A stretch of 64,000 nt of DNA from positions 1 through 64,000 of the forward strand of contig NZ_JABEYA020000013.1 of NCBI RefSeq assembly GCF_013074385.2. The letters run 5' to 3'. Shown one piece after another: positions 46,805 to 55,796 of the stretch. Every line of letters begins with the position of its first letter. The stretch's first letter is position 1. Source of the DNA: Vibrio ostreicida (GTDB taxonomy: Bacteria; Pseudomonadota; Gammaproteobacteria; Enterobacterales; Vibrionaceae). Made by a program: the position numbers and the translations under genes. Under the pieces are notes generated by a model. The model worked only from the letters and a program-made list of their open reading frames with translations. It ran no database searches and had not been told where the DNA came from.

Positions 46805-48698
46805 TGGATTGCTAGCCTACGGCGATCACCCTCTACTCGATCATTCGGATTTTGCCTTGCAAGACAATGAACGAGTGTGTTTAGTCGGCCGAAATGGGGC
46901 AGGTAAGTCAACATTAATGAAAGTGTTGGCAGGTGAAGTTCTGCTGGATGACGGCAAACTGACTATAACTCAGGATGTGGTTGTTTCACGGTTAGAACAA
47001 GATCCTCCCCGTAATCAAGAAGGGACCGTGTTTGACTATGTGGCAGGCGGCTTAGCGGAAATTGGCCGACAATTAACGAACTATCAAGAACAGCTCGATC
47101 TTATCGCCATCGATCCGAGTGAAAAGAACATAAATAAGCTTGCGATCATTCAAGAGAAGCTCGATCACTCAGGCGCTTGGCGTTTCGAGGATAGGATCAA
47201 AAATGTATTAGAAGCCCTGAAATTGGATGGCCAGACTCAATTAACCGAATTATCCGGTGGTTGGCAACGTAAAGCGGCACTTGCCCGCGCCTTGGTACGG
47301 AATCCTGATGTACTGCTACTTGATGAGCCGACTAACCATCTCGATGTGACGACCATTGAATGGCTGGAAAGCTTCCTGAAAGACTTTCGTGGCTCCATTA
47401 TTTTTATCTCGCACGACCGCGCCTTCATCAAGTCAATGGCGACTCGAATTGTGGATCTGGATCGTGGTCAATTGGCGACCTTTCCTGGCAGTTACGACAA
47501 TTACTTGCTTGAAAAAGAAGAAGCTTTGCGTGTTGAAGATATGCAAAACGCAGAATTTGATAAGAAACTGGCACAAGAAGAAGTTTGGATCAGACAAGGG
47601 ATCAAGGCGCGTCGGACACGCAATGAAGGTCGAGTTCGCGCATTGAAAAAGCTGCGAGAAGAGCGCCAGAGCCGCCGCGATGTTCAAGGCAAAGCCAACA
47701 TCCAGATAGACGACGGTTCTCGATCGGGCAAAATCGTTTTTGAAGCCGAGAAGCTGAGCTACAGCATAGAAGGGAAGCCTATTGTTAAAGACTTCACGTT
47801 TAATATTATGCGAGGCGATAGAATCGCTCTGATTGGCCCTAATGGCTGTGGTAAGAGTACCTTACTTAAGCTATTACTTGGTAAATTAGTGCCTGATTCA
47901 GGTCGCCTTCATTGTGGTACCAAGCTAGAAGTGGCCTATTTTGATCAGTATCGTGAAATGCTTGATCCGGAAAAATCGGTGATTGATAACCTCGCTGACG
48001 GTAAGCAGGAAGTCATGGTAGGTGGAAAGCCACGCCACGCATTAAGCTATTTGCAGGACTTCCTATTCGCCCCTAAACGTGCCCGTACTCCAGTTAAGGC
48101 CTTATCTGGGGGTGAAAAAAATCGGTTATTGCTTGCTCGTATCTTCCTGAAGTCAAACAACTTATTGATTTTGGATGAACCAACCAACGATTTGGACATC
48201 GAAACCTTGGAACTTTTGGAAGATTTGCTTGCCAATTATCAGGGTACTTTGTTGCTTGTCAGCCATGATCGCCTGTTTGTTGACAACACCGTCATGACCA
48301 GTTGGATATTTGAGGGTGATGGTCAGATAGAAGAATTTGTTGGTGGGTATCATGATGCTCAGCAACAAAGGCAACAGAGCCGAAAAGCCAAAGCGTTGGA
48401 TAAAGCACCGAATATAGAGAAAAAGGATGAAGTATCTTCAAAAAATGTTCAGCCAAAGAATAAGCCAAAGAAACTCTCGTATAAACTGCAGCTCGAACTA
48501 GAGACGTTGCCGGCAAAACTTGAATCGTTAGAGGGCGAGATTGAATCCATGCAGGATCATGTCAATTCGCCTGAATTTTTTTCTCAGTCCGTCGAGCAAA
48601 CACAACCAATTTTAGATAAGCTTTCTGCGTTAGAGCAGGAGCTGGAAGTTGCTTTTGAACGCTGGGAAGAGCTTGAAGCAATGCAACAGGAAAGTTAA
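46782..48698 (+). CDS. uup: ABC-F ATPase Uup
   Basis: A 638-residue soluble ABC-F protein with two ATPase domains and no membrane part: Walker A GRNGAGKST and GPNGCGKST, signatures LSGGWQRKAALARAL and LSGGEKNRLLLARIF, Walker B LLLDEPTNHLD and LILDEPTNDLD. A C-terminal Lys/Glu-rich coiled coil (~555-635) is typical of Uup. In E. coli it acts on ribosomes and affects transposon excision and competitiveness. It overlaps the glutaredoxin gene upstream, and the DUF3466 gene follows after 6 bases. Confidence 0.94.
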   Translation: MALLTINNGLLAYGDHPLLDHSDFALQDNERVCLVGRNGAGKSTLMKVLAGEVLLDDGKLTITQDVVVSRLEQDPPRNQEGTVFDYVAGGLAEIGRQLTNYQEQLDLIAIDPSEKNINKLAIIQEKLDHSGAWRFEDRIKNVLEALKLDGQTQLTELSGGWQRKAALARALVRNPDVLLLDEPTNHLDVTTIEWLESFLKDFRGSIIFISHDRAFIKSMATRIVDLDRGQLATFPGSYDNYLLEKEEALRVEDMQNAEFDKKLAQEEVWIRQGIKARRTRNEGRVRALKKLREERQSRRDVQGKANIQIDDGSRSGKIVFEAEKLSYSIEGKPIVKDFTFNIMRGDRIALIGPNGCGKSTLLKLLLGKLVPDSGRLHCGTKLEVAYFDQYREMLDPEKSVIDNLADGKQEVMVGGKPRHALSYLQDFLFAPKRARTPVKALSGGEKNRLLLARIFLKSNNLLILDEPTNDLDIETLELLEDLLANYQGTLLLVSHDRLFVDNTVMTSWIFEGDGQIEEFVGGYHDAQQQRQQSRKAKALDKAPNIEKKDEVSSKNVQPKNKPKKLSYKLQLELETLPAKLESLEGEIESMQDHVNSPEFFSQSVEQTQPILDKLSALEQELEVAFERWEELEAMQQES

Positions 48699-48704
48699 CC
48701 AATA

Positions 48705-50294
48705 ATGATTAAAAATACGTTTAAATTGTCATCGATTTCTTTGGCCGTTATGACTTGTTTTGGCGCGAATGCCGCCATCTACAATGTCTATGATTATCAG
48801 CCTGTCGTCGACTCAAGCGCAAGAACCTATGGCACTGCTATTGCCCCTGAAATGGCCACGGCGGATTGTTGGAGTACCACAACGTGTAGTCAAACCAGTT
48901 ATAATATTGCCTTTGAAGAGCAGCTCACAGAGCAAGGGTTTGACTACCGTGAAGAGGCGCCCTTTCGTTACACATTAGGTTATCAATTACTTCAAGAGGG
49001 TAAGACGGGTTTTGAAACCTATTGTTCCAACTTTCTTGGCTACAATGGAGAGTTGTGTGAGGAATGGGTTACCAATCAATACACCAATGGGTATGCCAAA
49101 GAAAGCGCGGCTTTCAACAACTCGCTTGCTTATATTGAAGGGGCTCAGATACAGTCGAGCAACAACAATGTCATTGTTAACAGCCTCATTGACGCTAATA
49201 ACGCGCTCGGTACCTACTACGGTGGCACACTTCAGAACCGAACGGCGTTTTATGCTGACGCAGCACTTGATACCAGTACTTATGATCAAAGTAAGGTATG
49301 GGGCAAATTAGTTACGGGTAGCAATACCTATTACGTCGGTAGTGTCAGTAAACAGTCAACCAATGATACCAACGACTATTATTCCTATGGCGCGGTGTGG
49401 GATGGAACCACCCTACACACCATTCCTTGGGTCACTAATGCGGCTGAAGATGATCGCAGCATTCCACAAGGCAGCGCCAGAGATCTGGCGACGGTCAATA
49501 GTATCGACTACGCGGTAGGGTACAACGCAGACTCAGACCAGCGGCCTGTCGCTGCAGTGTTTGCTCTGTCTTCATTGGGCAGTATTCCAACCAATTTTGT
49601 CAGTCGTTTTCAAAATGACAATGGTTTCCAAAGTTCTGTTTTAACTTCAATTAACAATAACGGCATTGCGATCGGTGAAGTCAAATACGCCACCGCGATC
49701 AACAAATCGTTTGCCAATGCTTTGTTTTATATTACGGATCCCGCCAATCCGAATTCAAGTTACAAAGAGTTCTCTGGGTCGATTTTCTTTAGTGGAGCGA
49801 ATGGAAAAGCGGGTGGGATCAACAACTATGATGAAGTCGTTGGTGCGATCGATTATGACACCCATAAAGAGAATAACGGCGGAAGCCCAAGAGCTCAACG
49901 AGCCTTCATTGCGCCATTGAGCACCAGCGGCAAGGCGCCATTGAACAATACCCCTCGGTATTTGGACGACTTGACGAATGACGGCATTGTTTCTTCAGTG
50001 AATAATCAATATCGAATTATTGATGCAACTGACATCAATGATGCTGGTGTTATTTCCGGATCGGCTTACTACTGTTCAGGCGGATATGATACAACGGACA
50101 TCAACTCTAAATGTAATGGCGGGATACCCGGCGCAGAGTTAATTAGAGCGGTGAAGTTGGTCCCAATTAATGGTGCAACAAATTCTGATATACAGGCTCG
50201 TGGGGTTAGCGAGGAAAAAGTTGATCGTCAGGGGGGCACACTTGGCGCCGTCGCTTTGATTGTATTAGCTTTATTTGGGTTCCGTAGAAAATAG
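48705..50294 (+). CDS. DUF3466 family secreted protein with GlyGly-CTERM-like tail
   Basis: A 529-residue exported protein with a signal peptide (LSSISLAVMTCFGANA before AIYNVY). The body consists of repeating HAF/kelch-like beta elements such as AVGYN..., GIAIGEVKYA, NYDEVVGAIDYD and DINDAGVISGSAYYC, typical of DUF3466. The last ~20 residues are GG, a hydrophobic helix and FRRK. This is the layout of the GlyGly-CTERM sorting signal cleaved by rhombosortase in type II-secreting bacteria. The function is unknown; surface location is inferred. It follows uup after 6 bases, so it is likely in the same transcript, and ends at a strong terminator. Confidence 0.82.
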   Translation: MIKNTFKLSSISLAVMTCFGANAAIYNVYDYQPVVDSSARTYGTAIAPEMATADCWSTTTCSQTSYNIAFEEQLTEQGFDYREEAPFRYTLGYQLLQEGKTGFETYCSNFLGYNGELCEEWVTNQYTNGYAKESAAFNNSLAYIEGAQIQSSNNNVIVNSLIDANNALGTYYGGTLQNRTAFYADAALDTSTYDQSKVWGKLVTGSNTYYVGSVSKQSTNDTNDYYSYGAVWDGTTLHTIPWVTNAAEDDRSIPQGSARDLATVNSIDYAVGYNADSDQRPVAAVFALSSLGSIPTNFVSRFQNDNGFQSSVLTSINNNGIAIGEVKYATAINKSFANALFYITDPANPNSSYKEFSGSIFFSGANGKAGGINNYDEVVGAIDYDTHKENNGGSPRAQRAFIAPLSTSGKAPLNNTPRYLDDLTNDGIVSSVNNQYRIIDATDINDAGVISGSAYYCSGGYDTTDINSKCNGGIPGAELIRAVKLVPINGATNSDIQARGVSEEKVDRQGGTLGAVALIVLALFGFRRK

Positions 50295-50318
50295 CCCAAA
50301 TTAGGTTAAATTTTAAGC

Positions 50319-50358
50319 AAGGGAGCGGGTTCACATTTTGGATCCGTTCCTTTTTTTT
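50319..50358 (+). terminator. Terminator of the rlmL-uup-DUF3466 unit
   Basis: An imperfect stem AAGGGAGCGG...CCGTTCCTT runs directly into eight T residues, 25 bases past the stop. Confidence 0.8.
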
Positions 50359-50465
50359 CACTTGAGAAAGGCCGTTTTTTGATCGATCCTTAATGTTGGA
50401 GTCACAAAAACTCCATAAAAAGTTAATAGTAGTACGTTAGAAAACCTATGTATGAGGACGACACT

Positions 50466-50639
50466 ATGAAGAGACAAAAGCGTGACCGCTTAGAGAGAGC
50501 TCAATCTCAGGGATACAAAGCAGGCCTAAATGGCCGCTCTACGGACACATGTCCATACCAGCAGATGGAAGCTCGATCTAATTGGCTTGGTGGTTGGCGC
50601 GATGCCAGAGAAGATAGACACTCTGGTCTCTATAAATAA
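50466..50639 (+). CDS. rmf: Ribosome modulation factor RMF
   Basis: A 57-residue basic protein that starts MKRQKRDRLERAQSQGYKAG, with CPYQQMEARSNWLGGWRDAR in the second half, nearly identical in layout to E. coli RMF (55 residues). RMF binds near the 16S anti-Shine-Dalgarno in stationary phase and drives 70S ribosomes into inactive 100S dimers. The ATG at 50466 follows GAGGA; an upstream in-frame ATG at 50448 adds six residues not seen in the family. It is transcribed convergently with fabA, as in enterobacteria. Confidence 0.96.
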   Translation: MKRQKRDRLERAQSQGYKAGLNGRSTDTCPYQQMEARSNWLGGWRDAREDRHSGLYK

Positions 50640-50672
50640 AAGACATAATCTACATACGGTATAAGGAAAAAT

Positions 50673-50696
50673 AAAGGCCCCGTTTTCGGGGCTTTT
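50673..50696 (+). terminator. Terminator of rmf
   Basis: A ten-pair stem AAAGGCCCCG/CGGGGCTTTT (one G-T wobble) around a TTTT loop lies 33 bases past the rmf stop. Confidence 0.9.
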
Positions 50697-50736
50697 ATCA
50701 TAACCCTTAATGCACTATAACTAAAAATTTAGTGAT

Positions 50737-50760
50737 AAAAAAGCGACTCAGCCGAGTCGC
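50737..50760 (-). terminator. Terminator of fabA
   Basis: GCGACTC and GAGTCGC flank a 4-base loop. The A run at 50737-50742 gives six T residues on the minus strand, 17 bases past the fabA stop. Confidence 0.9.
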
Positions 50761-50777
50761 CAGACGAAACAATATCG

Positions 50778-51296
50778 TTAAAAAGAGGATGTATCTTGAA
50801 AGAGGCCAACTTTTAAGTCTTTCGCAACATAGATTTCTTTACCATCAACAAGTACTCGGCCATCGGCAAGGCCCATTACTAATTTACGGTTTACAACACG
50901 TTTCATATGGATTTCATACGTTACTTTTTTGGCCGTTGGCAATATCTGACCGGTAAATTTAACTTCACCGACACCGAGAGCACGGCCTTTACCTTTGCCG
51001 CCAACCCAACCAAGGTAAAAACCAACGAGCTGCCACATCGCATCAAGGCCAAGACAGCCTGGCATGACAGGGTCTCCAGGGAAATGGCAATCAAAGAACC
51101 ACAGATCTGGAGTAATATCGAGTTCCGCGATAATCAATCCTTTACCAAAATCACCTTCAGTTTCTGACATTTTTGGGATGCGATCCATCATCAGCATATT
51201 AGGGGCGGGCAGTTGTGGATAACCCTCTCCAAACAGCTCACCTTGACTCGAGGCGATAAGATCTTCGCGGTTATAACAATCACGTTTGTTTTGCAT
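50778..51296 (-). CDS. fabA: 3-hydroxydecanoyl-ACP dehydratase/isomerase FabA
   Basis: A 172-residue dehydratase-isomerase that introduces the cis double bond in unsaturated fatty-acid synthesis. The hotdog-fold active site carries His71 ([12 protein letters not shown]) and Asp85 (LGLDAMWQ). The start [13 protein letters not shown] at 51296 has GGAG upstream and gives the family length; the frame could be extended to 51419, but that would run through its own promoter and operators. Sites matching FadR and FabR operators lie upstream. Confidence 0.96.
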   Translation of the reverse strand: MQNKRDCYNREDLIASSQGELFGEGYPQLPAPNMLMMDRIPKMSETEGDFGKGLIIAELDITPDLWFFDCHFPGDPVMPGCLGLDAMWQLVGFYLGWVGGKGKGRALGVGEVKFTGQILPTAKKVTYEIHMKRVVNRKLVMGLADGRVLVDGKEIYVAKDLKVGLFQDTSSF

Positions 51297-51325
51297 TATC
51301 AATGACTCCAAATTTTGATAGCAGC

Positions 51326-51364
51326 ATGTTAGTGAACACGTGTACGCCAAACAAGTCCGATCAG
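51326..51364 (-). promoter_or_regulatory. fabA promoter with FadR- and FabR-type operators
   Basis: On the minus strand a -35 TTGTTT (51349-51354), a 17-base spacer and a -10 TAACAT (51326-51331) form a promoter. CTGATCGGACTTGTT (51350-51364) matches the E. coli fabA FadR operator as I recall it and overlaps the -35. GGCGTACACGTGTTCACT (51331-51348) matches the FabR palindrome and fills the spacer. Activation by FadR and repression by FabR are therefore likely. Confidence 0.78.
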
Positions 51365-51387
51365 TACAAATTGGACTGATCTTTACA

Positions 51388-53031
51388 CTAAATGAACCAG
51401 TTTTTGATACGTTCCGCAATACTTAGCGGATGTTCGTGTTTTTCAAAGTTTTCTATTCGTTCCGCAATTTTGCTGATCACGCTGGATTCATCTTCGCCAC
51501 GGAAAGGTTTATTCATAATAATTGGGATGGCTTCATCAACTGTAGAGACTGACCAAATATGAAATTCATCATTTTTAATACTCTTAACCACATCCTTATG
51601 CAATGCGAGATGTTTCAAATTTGTCTTTGGTAAAATCACGCCTTGCTTTCCAGTAAAGCCTTGGTGTTTACAGACTCGATAGAAGCCTTCAATTTTTTCG
51701 TTAAGCCCACCCACTGCCTGCACGCGGCCAAATTGATCGACCGCTCCCGTCACAGCAACCTGCTGATTGATCGGGTATTCAGAGAGGGCACTGACAAATG
51801 AACACAACTCCGCAAGTGTCGCGCTGTCTCCATCCACTTCACAATAGGATTGCTCAAAAACAACCGATGCTGAATATGGTAGAGGGGCATCCAACAGCAA
51901 AGCACTGGAAACAAAAGCTTGCATGATCATCATGCCTTTAGCGTGAAGATTACCACCAAGTTCTGCTTTTCTCTCAACATCAGAAATATCACCATCACCA
52001 AAATGAATCACGCAGGAAATACGAGCGGGCTCTCCATAGGCAACGGGATGGCCTGACACATCAATAACAGTAAGCCCGTTCACCTGACCAACACACTCTC
52101 CCTGAGTTTCAATGATCACTTGGCCATCCAAAATATCGGACAGTGCACGCTCAGGCAAATAAGACTGGCGTACATAACGGTTTTCAAGCGCCTGTTCCAA
52201 GTCGGCCTCAGAAATAGTGCCATCATTAGAATAAAGCGCCGCTTCATGAAAGATAGAAAGATACCACAGCGGTTCTATCGGCATATATCTTTGATCTTCA
52301 GTATGCCTCGCACCGGCCACCATCAAACGGTGAATAGCATCAAAAGTAAGACTGGGCATTTGATTCTGTTTGAGCAAGGTTGATAGGAAACCCAAATAGC
52401 GGTCAATGTTTGGCTCGGTGAGCATAATTTCATGCTCTATTTCCGTATAACTGGCAAAGCCATGATAAAGTTCGCGATCAAAATCTTCCAGATCCGCTAT
52501 TTGCTCTCTATCTCCGACGACGACGAGCTTCACCTTATAGCTCGATGCGGGCACATCAGCAGGAATATGTTGCGGCGTGGTGTTAATCGGGCTCATTTCT
52601 TCCCCACAAAACACCGATTTTAGCGTTTGCCAACCACTTGGGTTAGCTAACAGCAGGCAAGCAGGTATAACCAAAAAACCATTATTCGCTTGTTCCACTA
52701 AGCCACTTTTACTGGCAATAATTTCTCCGGATTTGTTACACGCATAGGTGCCAAGCAATTCACGAAGATTGAGACTCTCACTGGTCACGATGGTCTCTGA
52801 GGTAAACGCTGATAGGCCTTGCTTAACACTAGACCGATAAAATGCATTATCAGGCGCGTTAACGATGAGAACTCTGGATAGCCCCCCTGTGTTAGCAAAG
52901 GTGCTCAATGCGAGTTCTAGCCTAGGTTGAACCTGAAGAAAGGATACGTTTTCTAATTGATCAAATCTCGATATCACGTCGTCATATATTGAGTATTGGG
53001 GAGTTACTGCACACCAGGTTTCTTGTATCAT
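51388..53031 (-). CDS. lonH: Lon-related putative protease LonH (YcbZ)
   Basis: A 547-residue protein of the YcbZ/LonH family. The C-terminal ~200 residues form a Lon-type proteolytic domain with the catalytic Ser in [12 protein letters not shown] and the Lys in [11 protein letters not shown]. The N-terminal half resembles a degenerate AAA region: I see no Walker A GxxGxGK(S/T), so ATP hydrolysis is unlikely. The substrates are unknown. It lies between fabA and the divergent matP, as in E. coli, and the fabA promoter starts just past its stop. Confidence 0.88.
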   Translation of the reverse strand: MIQETWCAVTPQYSIYDDVISRFDQLENVSFLQVQPRLELALSTFANTGGLSRVLIVNAPDNAFYRSSVKQGLSAFTSETIVTSESLNLRELLGTYACNKSGEIIASKSGLVEQANNGFLVIPACLLLANPSGWQTLKSVFCGEEMSPINTTPQHIPADVPASSYKVKLVVVGDREQIADLEDFDRELYHGFASYTEIEHEIMLTEPNIDRYLGFLSTLLKQNQMPSLTFDAIHRLMVAGARHTEDQRYMPIEPLWYLSIFHEAALYSNDGTISEADLEQALENRYVRQSYLPERALSDILDGQVIIETQGECVGQVNGLTVIDVSGHPVAYGEPARISCVIHFGDGDISDVERKAELGGNLHAKGMMIMQAFVSSALLLDAPLPYSASVVFEQSYCEVDGDSATLAELCSFVSALSEYPINQQVAVTGAVDQFGRVQAVGGLNEKIEGFYRVCKHQGFTGKQGVILPKTNLKHLALHKDVVKSIKNDEFHIWSVSTVDEAIPIIMNKPFRGEDESSVISKIAERIENFEKHEHPLSIAERIKNWFI

Positions 53032-53199
53032 CGACGGATTTCATATTCTAAAAAAGGACTGAAATTATATATAAAAACAGCCGATTATGACACAGACAAT
53101 TTAACATGATGTGATAGTCTAAAATGTATACGATAAATGTTGTACTTCTGGATAATGCTGAGTTACGCTGTAACTAGAGTTTAATGGAAACTGCTTACA

Positions 53200-53646
53200 A
53201 TGAAATATCAACAGCTTGAAAATTTGGAATGTGGTTGGAAGTGGAATTACCTTATCAGCAAATGGAAAAATGGTGAAGCGATCACGCGCTACATAGACAC
53301 GAGCGAAGTTGAATTAGTGATCAATGAGTTACGCCAGCTAGAGCACGAACCGGTAAGAGTGCTTGACTGGATAGATAATCATATGTCGCCAGAGCTTGAA
53401 AACAAGCTCAAACAGTCCATCAGAGCAAAACGCAAGCGTCACTTCAATGCCGAACAACTTCATACGAAGAAAAAGTCGATCGACCTTGATTATCGGGTTT
53501 GGGAAAAGTTGTCTACCCGTGCAAATGAGTTGGGCTGTACCTTATCTGATGCCATCGAATATTTACTTTCAGAAGCATCTCGCAGCGAAAAGGCAAGTAA
53601 AGCGGTCAGTTCTCTCAAAGAAGATCTGACGAAATTATTGGATTAA
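53200..53646 (+). CDS. matP: Macrodomain Ter protein MatP
   Basis: A 148-residue DNA-binding protein that condenses the chromosome terminus by binding matS sites. The N-terminal four-helix bundle begins KYQQLENLECGWKWNYLI, then comes a ribbon-helix-helix (KKKSIDLDYRVWEKLSTRANELGCTLSDAIEYLL) and a C-terminal coiled-coil used for tetramerisation and ZapB contact. Its presence does not by itself show that this locus lies near the terminus. It is divergent from lonH. Confidence 0.95.
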   Translation: MKYQQLENLECGWKWNYLISKWKNGEAITRYIDTSEVELVINELRQLEHEPVRVLDWIDNHMSPELENKLKQSIRAKRKRHFNAEQLHTKKKSIDLDYRVWEKLSTRANELGCTLSDAIEYLLSEASRSEKASKAVSSLKEDLTKLLD

Positions 53647-53659
53647 TAACGGAGTTTCT

Positions 53660-53974
53660 ATGTGGTACGTAATCTTAGTTGCTGCTATCGGCATTTTTTG
53701 GCTGGTTGCCGTAGACAGACCTTTGCTGCGCGTCAAATTTCAATCTGGCCAGATAAAGAAAGAAAAGGGCCATTTCCCAGCGATTTTTCGAAGAAATGTC
53801 GTTGAAATCGCCAGAGCAGATCCTTTCGACGGAGAACTCAAAGTTTATCACCATCGATCAGGTGGTAAATTGGTGTTCTCGAAGCAGATTCCTAAACAAG
53901 TCCAGCAGCGTATTCGCAACGTCTTTCCGCATCAAGGCTTTACCGCGAAAGGCAAAAAGAAAGCAACAAAGTAG
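53660..53974 (+). CDS. DUF3634 family membrane-anchored protein
   Basis: A 104-residue protein with one N-terminal membrane segment (VILVAAIGIFWLVAV) and a basic cytoplasmic domain (LLRVKFQSGQIKKEKGHFPAIFRRNVVEIA...VFSKQIPKQVQQRIRNVFP) that matches DUF3634, found mainly in vibrios and relatives. The function is unknown. It starts 13 bases after matP with AACGGAG upstream and is probably co-transcribed with it. Confidence 0.78.
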   Translation: MWYVILVAAIGIFWLVAVDRPLLRVKFQSGQIKKEKGHFPAIFRRNVVEIARADPFDGELKVYHHRSGGKLVFSKQIPKQVQQRIRNVFPHQGFTAKGKKKATK

Positions 53975-54025
53975 CCTCTCTCCTTTGAACGCGTCATCGC
54001 ATTATAAGGAGAGCCAGCTAACAAA

Positions 54026-54058
54026 GCCCTCTTCTGAGAAACTGGTCTCGTTGAGGGC
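54026..54058 (-). terminator. Hairpin downstream of the 60-residue protein gene
   Basis: GCCCTC and GAGGGC enclose a second stem GAGA/TCTC. On the minus strand the hairpin is followed by TTTGTT, which fits a terminator for the gene ending at 54078. It also faces the DUF3634 gene. Confidence 0.5.
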
Positions 54059-54077
54059 GCCAAATGGCAGAAGGCGC

Positions 54078-54260
54078 TTAGGTTTCGATGACAATTTCGG
54101 AATCACCGGTAGTGTAAAGATGGGCCTTATTCTGCTGAATAAGCTGCGCCGCATAAGAGGGCGTGACCGCGTGAACGTCACCTTTTGATTTCACAGTACA
54201 AGCTTCCCAAGCATGATCACGATATTTTCCAGTCTGAGTATATTGGATAAACACTTTCAT
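54078..54260 (-). CDS. Small hypothetical protein (60 residues)
   Basis: A 60-residue soluble protein that starts MKVFIQYTQTGKYRDHAWEAC and ends GDSEIVIET. The ATG at 54260 has a good GAGGTTAAG ribosome site, which argues that it is a real gene; the longer frame to 54326 lacks one. It is beta-strand rich with one Cys and has no membrane segment. I do not recognise a family. A hairpin lies downstream. Confidence 0.6.
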   Translation of the reverse strand: MKVFIQYTQTGKYRDHAWEACTVKSKGDVHAVTPSYAAQLIQQNKAHLYTTGDSEIVIET

Positions 54261-54388
54261 CTTAACCTCACTTTGTAACGATGTGTGTACATCATTTACA
54301 TTAATCCTAAAGTCAGGACTGTGCACTCGCTAAAAATGAAAGCTTAGTTTTTCCTCAGAGACTTTAATGTGGCACAAGATTCGCAGCC

Positions 54389-54424
54389 GAGCCTCACAGT
54401 CCGAGAGGGCGTGAGGCTCTTTTT
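54389..54424 (+). terminator. Orphan plus-strand terminator
   Basis: GAGCCTCAC and GTGAGGCTC (9 bp, perfect) flank a 13-base loop and run into TTTTT on the plus strand only. Both adjacent genes are on the minus strand, so no annotated transcript explains it. A small RNA or antisense transcript from ~54270-54388 is possible. Confidence 0.6.
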
Positions 54425-54430
54425 GAGGGT

Positions 54431-54682
54431 CTAGAACCATGGCAGCTCGGTTTTCAACGAATTGTTATTTTCTATTTGCTCACCACACATTTCGTCGTAA
54501 GCACTGCAATGGACTAGCATTGCTGAGTCGAATTTATGATCTTTGAAGTGATCTCTGGCTTGAGTCAAGCAGGCGAATTTGAGAGGTGTTGCTGCATTAT
54601 CCTTCAGCAAGGTTTTACTGTCCCCGTTGACGGAGTACGCGAGATAAATTCCACCTTCCAGTGATTCAATAAGCAATTCCAT
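54431..54682 (-). CDS. DUF6482 family protein
   Basis: An 83-residue soluble protein. SLEGGIYLAYSVNG, LKFACLTQARDHF and LVHCSAYDEMCGEQ match the conserved line of the DUF6482 family (IxLEGGxYL...AR...LVHxxxxDEMCG), which has no known function. The ribosome site is CGAGGATAACG before the ATG at 54682. It is transcribed toward the 60-residue protein gene with the orphan terminator between. Confidence 0.72.
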   Translation of the reverse strand: MELLIESLEGGIYLAYSVNGDSKTLLKDNAATPLKFACLTQARDHFKDHKFDSAMLVHCSAYDEMCGEQIENNNSLKTELPWF

Positions 54683-54857
54683 TTCGTTATCCTCGGTTAT
54701 TATGTAGGCAATATCTTCCCTACGGTTGATACCACGAATACGATCATTTCAACCGGCATTTATTACCACAATCATTGTTGAGGGTGAAAAAGGGGAGTAC
54801 TAACATTTGATGTGAAAGAAAAAGTCGGTGAGGCCGTACGCTTCACCGAATCAAAGA

Positions 54858-55376
54858 TTAATGAATCTCTGTTGTTTTGATGTATCCGTCACCACGGCTG
54901 CCCGTCGAACGGTTGATCACAACCCAATGGTATTTGCCTTTACCGGGGTTAGAATACACTGAGCTGCTCGGCCCACCGATCACAGACCCACTGCCATCAA
55001 CAAGCTGTAGGCTAAGCCAAGCATTCGATAAGTTCGTCAATACCCCAGACGCTCGTTTATAGGCACACGTTTGATCAAATGAGTAGAGCTTAGTGGAATC
55101 ACCAGGTTTCAAATTGGTGAAATAAAACGTATTGGACAAATTGATTCGACACAAAAAGTTAAAAGATTGAGAAAGCTCAGCAAAGCCTTGGTCACTCATT
55201 CGTTGACTTTCTTCTTTGTTGAGGTCCATCTCGACAGAGCTTTTTGTGACCACGTTTGATTCAAGCTCAACCAGGGGATAGGCTTTTCCATCAAGGTAAA
55301 CATTAGTCGGCGCAAAGTTCGCTTGCGCTGGAAGTGAAAACGCCGCGAGCAACAGTGATATATTAATAATTTTCAT
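54858..55376 (-). CDS. Secreted hypothetical protein
   Basis: A 172-residue protein with a clear signal peptide (MKIINISLLLAAFSLPAQA, then NFAPTNV). The mature domain is beta-rich and ends with KGKYHWVVINRSTGSRGDGYIKTTEI. Two Cys (FLCRIN and TCAYKR) could form a disulfide. I do not recognise a family. The ATG at 55376 has AAGGTC upstream; the frame extends to 55409 without support. It is the first gene of the less conserved, AT-richer end of the window. Confidence 0.65.
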   Translation of the reverse strand: MKIINISLLLAAFSLPAQANFAPTNVYLDGKAYPLVELESNVVTKSSVEMDLNKEESQRMSDQGFAELSQSFNFLCRINLSNTFYFTNLKPGDSTKLYSFDQTCAYKRASGVLTNLSNAWLSLQLVDGSGSVIGGPSSSVYSNPGKGKYHWVVINRSTGSRGDGYIKTTEIH

Positions 55377-55686
55377 AGTAATGACCTTATTTATAAGAAA
55401 GTAAATCATTATTTATATCTATTAAACAAACAACATACATAGCCTTTATTTGTGATCAAATAAGTCACAATATGTAATGGTTAAAATAGACATTTCATAT
55501 AATGAAAGCTTATATCACACAATAAAAACATAGCGTTTTGTTTGTTGATTTTCTTGAATTTTTCCAGAAAAACAATACCAAACCCTTAAAATACATTGTT
55601 ATTATTGTAAATAAGGTGGTCACTTGAAATATCAACTGATCAGCCAAACATAAGTTTCAAATTTATGCAGTATTGAAGTCATCAAT

Positions 55687-55776
55687 ATGTCATATCACCT
55701 TGTTATTTTACTTGGAGTAGGCTTGTTCTTGGCAACAAGTTTCTGTTTTTATTTTATTCTGTTCTCCAATACCTAA
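55687..55776 (+). CDS. Candidate 29-residue single-span membrane microprotein
   Basis: ATG to TAA encodes MSYHLVILLGVGLFLATSFC followed by FYFILFSNT, a hydrophobic helix with a short polar tail. A terminator follows 20 bases later, which suggests a real transcript. The ribosome site is weak (GAAGTC), so coding is unproven. Confidence 0.4.
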   Translation: MSYHLVILLGVGLFLATSFCFYFILFSNT

Positions 55777-55796
55777 CAGCTTGTAAATTCCATTTT

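Noticed and set aside
51359..51381. Inverted repeat GATCAGT...ACTGATC between lonH and fabA
   Set aside because: It overlaps the FadR-type operator and has no T run, so calling it a lonH terminator is not justified; the operator explains one arm.
51297..51419. N-terminal extension of the fabA frame to 51419
   Set aside because: The extension runs through the promoter and operators and overlaps the lonH stop; the internal ATG at 51296 gives the exact family length and has a ribosome site.
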